Positions 8,759 through 17,018 of a stretch of 64,000 nt of DNA are shown here, piece after piece. The notes beneath the pieces were generated by a model. The model saw only the letters and a program-made list of their open reading frames with translations, was not told the origin of the DNA and ran no database searches. This stretch comes from Collinsella sp. (GTDB lineage: Bacteria > Actinomycetota > Coriobacteriia > Coriobacteriales > Coriobacteriaceae), in assembly GCA_019425045.1 (NCBI GenBank), contig JAHYYI010000006.1:15299-79298 (forward strand). The letters run 5' to 3'. Each line of letters starts with the position of its first letter. Position 1 is the stretch's first letter. The translations under genes and the position numbers were made by a program.

Positions 8759-9303
8759 CTTGTAGGTCCTTCGCCTTTCATCCACACGGGAATCCCGCAT
8801 ACCACTTCGACTGCATGGTCGGCCAGCGCCGCCACGCCCGCGTTCACGCGCGCGAGCGCGCGCCTCCATGCCTCGGTCCCCTCATCGTAGCGCATCCCAT
8901 CGGCGAACACGTCGACGGTGACCACCACCGTATACGCAGCGGCCTGAGCGAGCCGTTCAATGCCTCCGAGCACCTCGCGCGCCGCAGCGTCGGGGTCACG
9001 CGGGGACAAGCCGCCTTCCGCGAAGAGCTCGTTCGCAACCAGGTTGCCCACGTCCTCCAAAAGAAGCGTGCAGCCGCGCGGAAGCCCGGGCACTGCGGCG
9101 CCCACGTCACGCGTGCACTCGAGGGTAGAAAACCCCTTGCCCTCGCGCAGCGCCCGATGGCGCGCGATGCGGCGGGCGCCCTCTTCCCCGAAGGGCTCCA
9201 TCGTTGCCAGGTACACGCGGGGGCCGTCGTGCCCGAGGCACAGGGACTCGGCGTAGGCGCTCTTGCCGCTCGCGGCGGCGCCGATGACGAGCGTCACCTT
9301 CAT
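8755..9303 (-). CDS. cobU: Adenosylcobinamide kinase / adenosylcobinamide-phosphate guanylyltransferase
   Basis: CobU phosphorylates adenosylcobinamide and transfers GMP to it. The 182-aa protein has the P-loop GAAASGKS (8-15), YLATMEPFGEE, the RIARHR segment with the candidate guanylylated His49, LLLEDVGNLVANELF and the ending CGIPVWMKG. The usual SNEVGxGIVP stretch is replaced by TVDVFADGMRYDEG. That missing stretch is kept in the neighbouring CobU'-CobC fusion, so the two genes preserve complementary halves. Start ATG 9303 overlaps the cobT stop (ATGA). Confidence 0.9.
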   Translation of the reverse strand: MKVTLVIGAAASGKSAYAESLCLGHDGPRVYLATMEPFGEEGARRIARHRALREGKGFSTLECTRDVGAAVPGLPRGCTLLLEDVGNLVANELFAEGGLSPRDPDAAAREVLGGIERLAQAAAYTVVVTVDVFADGMRYDEGTEAWRRALARVNAGVAALADHAVEVVCGIPVWMKGEGPTR

Positions 9304-10442
9304 TTCCCGGCCTCGAAATGCTCGTACGCAGCCATACCAGTCGCCGTGAACGTCTTCCCATCCCGGTACACGCACAGCGCCGAATCCAGAAGGGGCAGAT
9401 ACGCCATGGCGCCCGCGCCCTCGCCCAAGTGCATGCCTGCGTCGAGGGGTGCCTTTAAGCCGAGCTCGCGAAGGAGCTCCTGGCTTGCGGGTTCGCTTGA
9501 TGCGTGGGTGCCCACGAGGTAGCCCAAGGCGTTGGGGCACAGGCGCGCTGCGCACAGGGCCGCCGTACAGGATATGACCCCGTCGAGGAGCGCCGGCGCC
9601 TTCGAGGCCGCGGCCCCCAGGTAGAAGCCGCACATCGCCGCAATGTCGAAGCCGCCCACCTTCGAGAGCACGTCGATCGGGTCGGCGGGATCGGGCGAGT
9701 TCGCGTCGATAGCACGCTCGACCACGTCGCGCTTGCGCGCGAGTGAGGCGTCCGAGAGCCCCGCGCCGCGCCCGACGAGGCTCCGCGCTTCCGCCCGGAT
9801 GAGCACTGCGGCCACCGCCGCCGAGGTGGTCGTGTTGCCGATGCCCATCTCGCCCGCGGCGAGAAGGCGCACGCCGGTGCGGGCAAGCCCGCACGCGACG
9901 GCGATTCCGACCTCGATCGCACGCACGGCCCCATCGCGAGACATAGCGGGGCCGTGCGCGATGTTGCCGCTCCCCCGCCGCACGTTCGCGCGCACCATGC
10001 GCGTGTCTTCTATACCCCGGGCCATACCCACGTCGACGGGCACGACCTCGGCACCCGCGAACGCCGCCATGCGGCAGGCGCTCGTGGCCCCCTCGCACAT
10101 GTTGCGCGCGACGGCTCGCGTCACGTCTTGCCCGCTTTGCGACACGCCTTCGGCAACGACCCCGTTGTCGGAGAAGAATACCGCGAGCGCACGGGGAAAC
10201 TCGGCCACCTCGGCGCTCCCCTGAGCTGCGGCGATACACGCGACGGCGTCTTCGAAGTCGCCCAATCCCCCCAAGGGGTGCGCGATGGAGTCCCACGCGG
10301 CGTACGCGGCGGCGCGGGCGCACTCGTCTGCGGGCTCGATCCGAGAGAGCGTGGCTTCGAGCACGGCGCCCGGCGCCGACGAGAACGCGCGCTCGACTTC
10401 CTCGCGGATGCAGGCAAGCGCGGTTTCGGTTGCTTCAGCCAT
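9300..10442 (-). CDS. cobT: Nicotinate-nucleotide:dimethylbenzimidazole phosphoribosyltransferase
   Basis: CobT activates the lower-ligand base by making alpha-ribazole 5'-phosphate from nicotinate mononucleotide. The 380-aa protein has the landmarks FFSDNGVV, GEMGIGNTTTSAAV, GGFDIAAM and the catalytic-glutamate region DAGMHLGEGAGA near the C terminus. Start ATG 10442 has GAGGAG upstream and overlaps cbiA by 8 bp. No dimethylbenzimidazole synthesis gene (bluB or bza) is nearby, so the base may come from elsewhere in the genome or from other bacteria. Confidence 0.93.
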   Translation of the reverse strand: MAEATETALACIREEVERAFSSAPGAVLEATLSRIEPADECARAAAYAAWDSIAHPLGGLGDFEDAVACIAAAQGSAEVAEFPRALAVFFSDNGVVAEGVSQSGQDVTRAVARNMCEGATSACRMAAFAGAEVVPVDVGMARGIEDTRMVRANVRRGSGNIAHGPAMSRDGAVRAIEVGIAVACGLARTGVRLLAAGEMGIGNTTTSAAVAAVLIRAEARSLVGRGAGLSDASLARKRDVVERAIDANSPDPADPIDVLSKVGGFDIAAMCGFYLGAAASKAPALLDGVISCTAALCAARLCPNALGYLVGTHASSEPASQELLRELGLKAPLDAGMHLGEGAGAMAYLPLLDSALCVYRDGKTFTATGMAAYEHFEAGK

Positions 10443-11817
10443 GCCGTCTCCTCTCTGCAAACGACGCTGCGACAGACGCGAACGCGCGAGCAACGTCGGG
10501 GTTCGCAGGATAGTACACATGCGGGAAGCCCGCCACCAGGGACGGGGTGGTCGTCATGCACGGCCAGCCCTTGTCGCGCCGGGGCTTCTGCGCCCAGAAG
10601 TCGCCGCCCGGGCAGGTGGACTGCCAGTAGTGGAACTCGTGCGCGCGGATGCGTGTGCCGCGCGGCCCGTAGAGCCCGTCGCGTTGGGAAGTGAGCTCCA
10701 CGTACCCGAAATGGGACAGCCTTCCCCCGTTCTCGCTTGCGCCCTCAAGGGCGCCCGCAACAGGCCAGCGCCGCCCCTCGCTATCGGCGATTTCGCGCTG
10801 CAGGTACAGAAACCCACCGCATTCGGCGACCGTCGGCATGCCGGATTCCACCGCGCGCCGCACCGCCTCGCGCATCGGCGCGTTCTCGGAGAGCTGCCGC
10901 GCATGGAGTTCCGGGTAGCCGCCCCCCAGATAGAGGGCGCTTGTCCCCCGGGGCAACTCGCTATCACACAGGGGGCTGAAAAAGGCCAGCTCGCAACCCA
11001 GGTCCTCGAACGCGCGCAGGTTCTCCTCGTAGTAGAACGAGAACGCCTCGTCACGCGCGACTGCGACGATGGGCCGCGCTCCCGCGATCGGCTCCAACCG
11101 GTAAGGTTCCTCGCGGATATCGGGTGCCGTTGCCGCTATTTCGAGCAAGCGGTCGACGTCGACGCTCTTTTCCACCAGCTCGGCCATCTTGTCGATGCGC
11201 GCGGAGAGCTGCTCGACCTCGTCGGCGGTCACAAGCCCCAGATGCCGGCTTTCGAGCGAGAACGCCTCGTCGGCGGGGATATTCCCCAAAACCGCGACGC
11301 CCGTGTGCTTCTCGATCGCAGGCGCCGCGTAGGCGCAGGCAGCGGCGCTCGTCTTGTTCAGCACGACGCCGCGCACGTTCGCACAAGGCAGGAACTCGGC
11401 GATGCCGCGGATTACGGCGGCGAGCGATAAAGACGCCCCGCGCCCGTTCACCACTAAAACGACCGGCGTTTCCGTGTCGCGCGCAACCTGGTAGCTGCTC
11501 GCGTCGGCCACGCCGGGCGCCATGCCGTCGTAGAAGCCCATAACCCCCTCGAGCACCGCGACATCCGCGCCCGCGGCGCCGCGTGCGAGCAGGGCGCGCA
11601 GCGTCGGGGCGTCGGTGAAGAAGCCGTCTAAATTGCCCGAGCGCGCACCCACGACGCGGCGGTGAAAGAGCGGGTCGATGTAGTCGGGGCCGCATTTGAA
11701 GGCCGCGCATGCAAGGCCGCGACGCGCGAGCGCGCGCAGGAGCGCGCACGTGACGACCGTCTTGCCGCTCCCGCTCGAGGGTGCAGCGACCATGAAGCGC
11801 GGGATGGACGTGCTCAC
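10435..11817 (-). CDS. cbiA: Cobyrinate a,c-diamide synthase
   Basis: CbiA/CobB amidates the a and c carboxylates of cobyrinic acid with glutamine and ATP. The 460-aa protein starts with a P-loop (AAPSSGSGKT, 11-20) and KCGPDYIDPLFH. The C-terminal glutamine amidotransferase domain has its nucleophile in VAECGGFLYL, and the family ending RAHEFHYWQ is present. Its ATG lies within the end of cbiET (4-bp overlap). Confidence 0.95.
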   Translation of the reverse strand: MSTSIPRFMVAAPSSGSGKTVVTCALLRALARRGLACAAFKCGPDYIDPLFHRRVVGARSGNLDGFFTDAPTLRALLARGAAGADVAVLEGVMGFYDGMAPGVADASSYQVARDTETPVVLVVNGRGASLSLAAVIRGIAEFLPCANVRGVVLNKTSAAACAYAAPAIEKHTGVAVLGNIPADEAFSLESRHLGLVTADEVEQLSARIDKMAELVEKSVDVDRLLEIAATAPDIREEPYRLEPIAGARPIVAVARDEAFSFYYEENLRAFEDLGCELAFFSPLCDSELPRGTSALYLGGGYPELHARQLSENAPMREAVRRAVESGMPTVAECGGFLYLQREIADSEGRRWPVAGALEGASENGGRLSHFGYVELTSQRDGLYGPRGTRIRAHEFHYWQSTCPGGDFWAQKPRRDKGWPCMTTTPSLVAGFPHVYYPANPDVARAFASVAASFAERRRHG

Positions 11818-13286
11818 CGGGCACCGCCTTCCCCACCTGCGGCGTTGCAGTTAGCAAGCGAGACCACCTCAACGGATGGTTTCCCCTCGGCAGAGGGGTC
11901 CTCCCCGACAGGCGACTCAACAAGCGCCCCGACATCGTCAAGCTCCTCGGCATCCGCGCCCGCACCACGCGCGCTGACGAGGAACACGGGGTTTTGCGCC
12001 TTCATAAGATGGTGCGAGCCTACAGCCTCGGCGCGGGCGGCCGACACCTGGCAAGCCTCGAACCCCTTAAAGCGCGAACTCGAGAGGAGCGCGCACGCCT
12101 CGGTGAGCGTCTCAACGGTGACGCATGGCACGCACAGGCGAACCTGCGAGTTCTTCTCGAGCGCCACCTCCACGATGGAGGGAAGCTCGCCCGCGCTCCC
12201 GCCGACGAACACGGCGTCGGGGACGGGCAGTATCGCGAGCGCTTCGGGGGCGACACCGGGGACCGCATGCACGTTGCCGCACCCGAATGCATCCGCGTTC
12301 TCTCGGATGAGCCGCACGCCGGCCGCGTTGCGCTCGACCGCCCATACCGACCCCGCTCGCGCGACGAGCGCCGCCTCGATCGACACGCTCCCCGTGCCGG
12401 CGCCGACGTCCCACACGGTGTCGGTCGCGGTAAGGCGCAGCTTCGCGAGCGCGACGGCGCGCACCTCCTGCTTGGTCATGGGAACGTCGCCGCGGATGAA
12501 GAGCTCGTCGGGAATGCCCGAGGAAGCGTACGGCCAGCGGGAGATCGCGGCGCGGGATGCGCCCGCAGAGTCCGCCGCGGAAGAAGCCGCCGCGGGCGCA
12601 GACACGCCGGCCGGCACCTCGGAGGCTGCGCTAGAGCCCGCAGGCGACCCGGCGCCGCCTGCGAAATCGATAAGCATCACGTTCAAGTCGTCGAACGTCT
12701 GACCTGTGATTTCACTTGCGGTCGCGCAGGTGATGCGCTCGTCGGGGTACGACAGGCGCTCGGCCACCGTCACGCACGCGTCCCCGAAGCCCGCCTGCAC
12801 AAGCTCGCCCGAAAGCCGCGAGGGATCTTCCCCGCCCGACGTGACGAGGAAGAGCTCACCTGCGCGCTCGGCCTCGGCCACGATGTCGCACGCCACGCCG
12901 TGAGCGCTCGCGAAGCGCCAATCCTGCCATGGACGCGCGAGGCGCGCGGCGAGATACGACGCTGAGCTTATGCCGGGAATGACGCGCACGTCCACCTGCG
13001 CGTCGCCGGAGAGCGCCTCCACCAGGCGGCGCGCGCCGCTGAACAGCCCCACATCGCCCGTCATCACGACCACGACGCGCTGCCACGACGCCGCATCGGT
13101 GAGCGCGGCGACGATGTCCGCCGTCTTCACGAGCTCGCATCTCACCACGTCGGACGGCACGTCGATGCCGGCAAGCGCGCGATGAGCGCCGATGACCACG
13201 TCGGCGATGTCGATCGCGTCGAGCGCCGCGCGCGAGAGCAAGTCGGGGTTTCCGGGCCCCGCCCCGATGATCGTTACCTTTCGCAT
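11814..13286 (-). CDS. cbiET: Fused cobalt-precorrin-7 C5-methyltransferase (CbiE) and cobalt-precorrin-6B C15-methyltransferase, decarboxylating (CbiT)
   Basis: The CbiE half (about 1-205) is a tetrapyrrole methylase fold starting VTIIGAGPGNPDLLSRAA, with VMTGDVGLFSGAR and VIPGISSASYLAARL. A long Ala/Ser/Gly-rich linker (about 210-245) follows. The CbiT half begins at about 255 with GIPDELFIRGDVPMTKQEVR and has a class I SAM-binding site, WDVGAGTGSVSIEAAL. Such fusions correspond to CobL of the aerobic route. Start ATG 13286 has GGGAGA upstream and overlaps cbiH by 13 bp. The last 45 or so residues are acidic and probably unstructured. Confidence 0.93.
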   Translation of the reverse strand: MRKVTIIGAGPGNPDLLSRAALDAIDIADVVIGAHRALAGIDVPSDVVRCELVKTADIVAALTDAASWQRVVVVMTGDVGLFSGARRLVEALSGDAQVDVRVIPGISSASYLAARLARPWQDWRFASAHGVACDIVAEAERAGELFLVTSGGEDPSRLSGELVQAGFGDACVTVAERLSYPDERITCATASEITGQTFDDLNVMLIDFAGGAGSPAGSSAASEVPAGVSAPAAASSAADSAGASRAAISRWPYASSGIPDELFIRGDVPMTKQEVRAVALAKLRLTATDTVWDVGAGTGSVSIEAALVARAGSVWAVERNAAGVRLIRENADAFGCGNVHAVPGVAPEALAILPVPDAVFVGGSAGELPSIVEVALEKNSQVRLCVPCVTVETLTEACALLSSSRFKGFEACQVSAARAEAVGSHHLMKAQNPVFLVSARGAGADAEELDDVGALVESPVGEDPSAEGKPSVEVVSLANCNAAGGEGGAR

Positions 13287-14017
13287 GGAATCTCCCGATA
13301 CCCGCGCGGCGTGACCATACGGCCGCCTACGAGCTTCGTGTCCGCGTTGCCGACGAACACGGTGGTGAACATGTCGGCGTCGATCTCCCCCAGCTCGGAG
13401 AGCCTGCACATGCCCGACTGCTGCCCCTCGCGCCCGATGTTGCGTACCCAGCCGCAGAGCGTGTCGGGGGCCTTCCATTCGAGCATAATCTTCGCCGCGC
13501 GTGAGAGCCTGTCGGCGCGCTTTCTGCTGCGCGGGTTGTACAAACAGATGCAGAAGTCGGCGCTCGCCACGGCGGCGAGCCTGCGCTCGATGACCTCCCA
13601 TGGCGTGAGCAGGTCGGAGAGCGACACGACCGCGAAGTCGTGGGCAAGCGGGGCGCCGAGCACCGCCGACCCGCTCTGAGCCGCGGTGGCCCCGGCGATA
13701 ACTTCCACGTCTACATCGGGGTAGTCCTCCGCAAGCTCCAGCACGGGGCTCGCCATGCCGTACACGCCCGCGTCGCCGCTGCACACGAGCGCCACGGCTT
13801 CTCCACTCTGCGCGCGCGAAAGCGCAAGGCGGCACCGTTCGACCTCGTGCATCATCGGCGTCACGAGATGCGCCGCGTCGGGCACGGCGGCGAGCGCGAG
13901 CTCCACGTATTTCGTGTAACCCACAACGACGTCGGACGCCTCGAGCGCACGTCGAGCCGCAATCGTCATGCCGTCGGGGCCGCCCGGGCCGATTCCCACC
14001 ACGAAGAGCTTTCCCAT
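13274..14017 (-). CDS. cbiH: Cobalt-precorrin-3 C17-methyltransferase (ring contraction)
   Basis: CbiH methylates C17 during ring contraction, giving cobalt-precorrin-4. The 247-aa protein is a tetrapyrrole methylase: VVGIGPGGPDGMTIAA at the N terminus, VALVCSGDAGVYGMAS and VIAGATAAQSGSAVLGAPLAHDF are its hallmarks, plus FCICLYNPRSRKR. A GTG at 14020 is possible, but ATG 14017 has better spacing from AAGGAG and forms an ATGA overlap with cbiG, so it is preferred. Confidence 0.94.
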   Translation of the reverse strand: MGKLFVVGIGPGGPDGMTIAARRALEASDVVVGYTKYVELALAAVPDAAHLVTPMMHEVERCRLALSRAQSGEAVALVCSGDAGVYGMASPVLELAEDYPDVDVEVIAGATAAQSGSAVLGAPLAHDFAVVSLSDLLTPWEVIERRLAAVASADFCICLYNPRSRKRADRLSRAAKIMLEWKAPDTLCGWVRNIGREGQQSGMCRLSELGEIDADMFTTVFVGNADTKLVGGRMVTPRGYREIPCER

Positions 14018-15150
14018 CACCGCTCCTTAAACGAAAGTTTAATAGTTGCCTTGGAAAACGCGACGGTCACGCCGCCGTGAGCGAGCTTCGGGAAGATAAG
14101 TTTGCCCCCCTCCGCGAGCGCTGCCCGCTCGCACACGTTGTCGACCCCCACCGTCGCGCGCACGAAATCAGATGGCGAAACGCTGCCTTCGACCTGCGAC
14201 AACTCCTCTGCGGAATACGTCGCAAGCGGGATATTGCGCGCGCAGCAGAAGGCGAGCAGACCCTCCTCGTGCGCCTTCACGTCGATCGTCGCCGCCTCGC
14301 GCACGGCCGAAGGCGAGATACCCACCTGCCCGCACGCGAGAAGAAACGCCTCCTCGATCGCTTCGGCGCACGCACCGCGACGGCACCCAATGCCCGCAAC
14401 GATGCAGGGCACGACAAGGCGAAGCGGCTCGGGCGCAGGCGCCTGCGCCCGCACGCCCGCCGGCTTCCCCGTCTCACCGGCGGGCACGACCTCGCCCGTT
14501 GTCTCCGCCGCACGAACGGACGCACCTGCATTCGCGCCAGCGAACGGCGACACGACGATATCGGCCCGAGCGCGGTCGGACGCAATGTCAACCCCCTCAG
14601 GCGGCTGTCCCGAAATCGGCATGTCGGAATAGAGCGCCACGCGCCCGCCCGAAAGCAGCCGCGCCGACACTCGCTTGATGGCCTCGGGATTCGAAACGGC
14701 GAGCCCCGCACAGCGCGCCCACGTATCCACCGCCCACACGCCGCGGACGTCGGTCGCCGTGGTGATGACGGGGATGGCCCCTGCCGCGCGTGCCACAGTT
14801 TGCGCAAGCTCGTTCGCACCGCCCAAATGCCCCGACAAAAGCGGGACGGCAAAGCGCCCCGCCTCGTCGATCGCCACAACAGCGGGATCGTTTGCCTTCG
14901 AGGCGACATGCGGCGCGATCGCCCGCACGGCGATGCCCGCCGCGCCCACGAACAGAAGCGCGTCCGACGCTTCCCACGCGAGCGCCGTCCATGCGCGCAG
15001 GTCGGCCTTCCCCTCGCCGAACCCGCGCGAAACGGAAACGTCCCAGCCAGGGTCGTCTTCACCTGTCTGCGCGCAATCGGAAAGCGCGTGTGCGGTGCGC
15101 ACCGCCAACGCATACCCCCTCTCAGTGAACGCTATGCAGGAAACCCTCAT
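14017..15150 (-). CDS. cbiG: Cobalt-precorrin-5A hydrolase
   Basis: CbiG opens the delta-lactone of cobalt-precorrin-5A and releases acetaldehyde. The 377-aa protein has the N-terminal domain (LLFVGAAGIAVRAIAPH, LLSGHLGGANELA, TTATDVRGVWAVD) and the C-terminal domain (VAGIGCRRGA, FCCARNIPLATYSAEEL, VGVDNVCERAAL). Between them, near residues 215-245, is an Ala/Pro/Gly-rich insertion. It follows cbiL with no gap (TAGATG). Confidence 0.94.
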   Translation of the reverse strand: MRVSCIAFTERGYALAVRTAHALSDCAQTGEDDPGWDVSVSRGFGEGKADLRAWTALAWEASDALLFVGAAGIAVRAIAPHVASKANDPAVVAIDEAGRFAVPLLSGHLGGANELAQTVARAAGAIPVITTATDVRGVWAVDTWARCAGLAVSNPEAIKRVSARLLSGGRVALYSDMPISGQPPEGVDIASDRARADIVVSPFAGANAGASVRAAETTGEVVPAGETGKPAGVRAQAPAPEPLRLVVPCIVAGIGCRRGACAEAIEEAFLLACGQVGISPSAVREAATIDVKAHEEGLLAFCCARNIPLATYSAEELSQVEGSVSPSDFVRATVGVDNVCERAALAEGGKLIFPKLAHGGVTVAFSKATIKLSFKER

Positions 15151-15840
15151 CTAGCGCACCACCATCGTCGAGAAGTAGCTGCCCCGATCGGGCACATCGT
15201 CGAGCGAGCGGTACACGCGCTCGCCCGGAAGACCACAGTCCTCTACAAGCTCGGCACCGTCGAAGGCACCCTCCTCGCGAAGGAAGCGCTTCGTGTCCGC
15301 AAGCGAGCGGCGCGCCTTCATGACCACCTTCGTCCCCGGCCAGCCGATTGCACGGCGCACGTCGTCGTAGCCGCCGGGCACGATGTGCAGAGGCGACGAC
15401 ATCTCGGGCGTGAGGTCGCGCTCGAGCGCCGCGGCGACCGCGCAGAAGCTCGGCACGCCGGGAATGGCGCGCGCCTCGAACCCGCAGGCGCGCACGTCGG
15501 GCGCTATGCGCTGGAAGGTGGCGTAGATGCTCGGGTCCCCCAGGTTCAGCAGCGCGACGTCGCGGGCCGCATCCAGGTGCGCGACAAGCTCGCGAACAAG
15601 CGAGGCATGCTCGGCCGCGCGGCGCTCGAGATCGCGCGTCATCGAGAATCGCACGGGGATCACCGTCTTGCCTGTAAGGTCGACGGCGCCGCGCACGATG
15701 TCGAGCGCGACCATGACCCCGTCCGCCGTCTGCGGTGCGGCGATGACCGGACACGATTCGATTGTGCGGACGGCCTTGATCGTGAGAAGCTCGGGGTCGC
15801 CAGGCCCCGTACCCACCCCGTAAAGCACGCCTTTACTCAT
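15151..15840 (-). CDS. cbiL: Cobalt-precorrin-2 C20-methyltransferase
   Basis: CbiL methylates C20 of cobalt-sirohydrochlorin (cobalt-factor II), the first committed ring methylation in this cluster. The 229-aa tetrapyrrole methylase begins LYGVGTGPGDPELLTIKAV and has the CbiL signatures VALLNLGDPSIYATF and IPGVPSFCAVAAAL. Start ATG 15840 gives the standard N terminus and overlaps cbiD by 8 bp; the ten codons upstream are dispensable. Confidence 0.94.
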   Translation of the reverse strand: MSKGVLYGVGTGPGDPELLTIKAVRTIESCPVIAAPQTADGVMVALDIVRGAVDLTGKTVIPVRFSMTRDLERRAAEHASLVRELVAHLDAARDVALLNLGDPSIYATFQRIAPDVRACGFEARAIPGVPSFCAVAAALERDLTPEMSSPLHIVPGGYDDVRRAIGWPGTKVVMKARRSLADTKRFLREEGAFDGAELVEDCGLPGERVYRSLDDVPDRGSYFSTMVVR

Positions 15841-17017
15841 ACGTCGCCCCCAATTCCCCGATAACTGCATCGGCGCCCGACGTGCGGAAAAGCTCGCGGC
15901 GCTCGGCGTCGAACACGACCGCGGCGATGTCGCATGCGCCCGCCGCGCGGCGGCGCAACCTGTCCTCGATTGCCGCAGCGAGCGAGGCGCGCGCAGCGTC
16001 CCCCACGCCGGCGGCCTCGATTACCTCGAGCGCCGCCGTGGTCGTGACCGACGACATGATCTCGCGCACGGTCTTCGCGCCCGCGCCGGCCAAGGCCGCG
16101 TGGGCGGCCAGAATCTCCGCGCGGCAGTCGGCGGTACGCGAATGGGTGTCCATGATGCCGCCCGCGACCTTCACCAGCTTGCCGATGTGTCCCACAAGAA
16201 GGACATTGGTAAATCCCTCGCGAACGCAGCAATCAATCGCATCGCCCACGAAGTTGGAGATGAAGACCACCGGCGCACCGTTTAGGTGGAAATGCCCCGA
16301 GATGAACTGCCCGCCGTAGTTGCCGGGCGTGAGCACGACTCCGCGCCGCCCCATAGCCGCATGCTGCCGGATCTCGAGCTCGATGCTGTCGCGCAAGGCA
16401 GCGAGGCTGCGCGGCTCGACGATGCCCGTCGTGCCCAGGATGGAGATGCCGTCCTTTATCCCCAGGTGCGGGTTGAAGGTCTTTTCGGCAAGGGCAACAC
16501 CCTCGGGTACCGAAATCGTCACAGCAATATTTCCAGAAAAGCCATGCGCGGCGCACACCTCGCGCACCGCCGAAGTGATCATCGCGCGCGGCGTCGCGTT
16601 GATGGCGGCCGCCCCCACCGGCTGCTCGAGCCCGGGCAACGTCACGCGCCCCACGCCCACGCCGCCATCGACGGAAACTTCCGATTCGCGCGCGGGCACG
16701 CCCTTGCTGCCCGCAGTACCCGTGCCCGACCCCGCATGTTCCACGCGCGCGTACACGAGCACGCCGTCGGTCACATCGGCATCGTCGCCTGCGTCCTTTC
16801 GCACGGCGCACTGGGCGCACCCCTCGCCGATAAATGCGTCGACCACGTTCGCCTCGACGGGCAGCCCGCCGGGGGTGACGATCGACACGCGGCCGACGGG
16901 CTTTCGTGACAAGAGCATCTCACAGGCCGCCTTCGCCGCGAGCGCGGCGCAACTCCCCGTGGTGTAGCCGCAGCGCAGGCGGGTCGTCCCGGTATATATG
17001 TAGTGCTCGAAGGCCAC
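15833..17017 (-). CDS. cbiD: Cobalt-precorrin-5B C1-methyltransferase
   Basis: CbiD is the C1-methyltransferase specific to the anaerobic pathway. The 394-aa protein has RCGYTTGSCAALAAKAA near the N terminus, NPHLGIKDGISILGTTGI, LTPGNYGGQF and LLVGHIGKLVKVAGGIMDTHSR, all typical. GTG 17017 is the likely start, one base after the cbiF stop; upstream methionines would lie within cbiF. A Gly/Ser/Ala-rich insertion sits near residues 90-112. Confidence 0.92.
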   Translation of the reverse strand: MAFEHYIYTGTTRLRCGYTTGSCAALAAKAACEMLLSRKPVGRVSIVTPGGLPVEANVVDAFIGEGCAQCAVRKDAGDDADVTDGVLVYARVEHAGSGTGTAGSKGVPARESEVSVDGGVGVGRVTLPGLEQPVGAAAINATPRAMITSAVREVCAAHGFSGNIAVTISVPEGVALAEKTFNPHLGIKDGISILGTTGIVEPRSLAALRDSIELEIRQHAAMGRRGVVLTPGNYGGQFISGHFHLNGAPVVFISNFVGDAIDCCVREGFTNVLLVGHIGKLVKVAGGIMDTHSRTADCRAEILAAHAALAGAGAKTVREIMSSVTTTAALEVIEAAGVGDAARASLAAAIEDRLRRRAAGACDIAAVVFDAERRELFRTSGADAVIGELGATYE

Positions 17018-17018
17018 G

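Noticed and set aside
14077..15864. 595-codon Arg/His-rich open frame opposite cbiG and cbiL
   Set aside because: Antisense to two well-supported corrin genes, composition is low-complexity, and no ribosome site fits.
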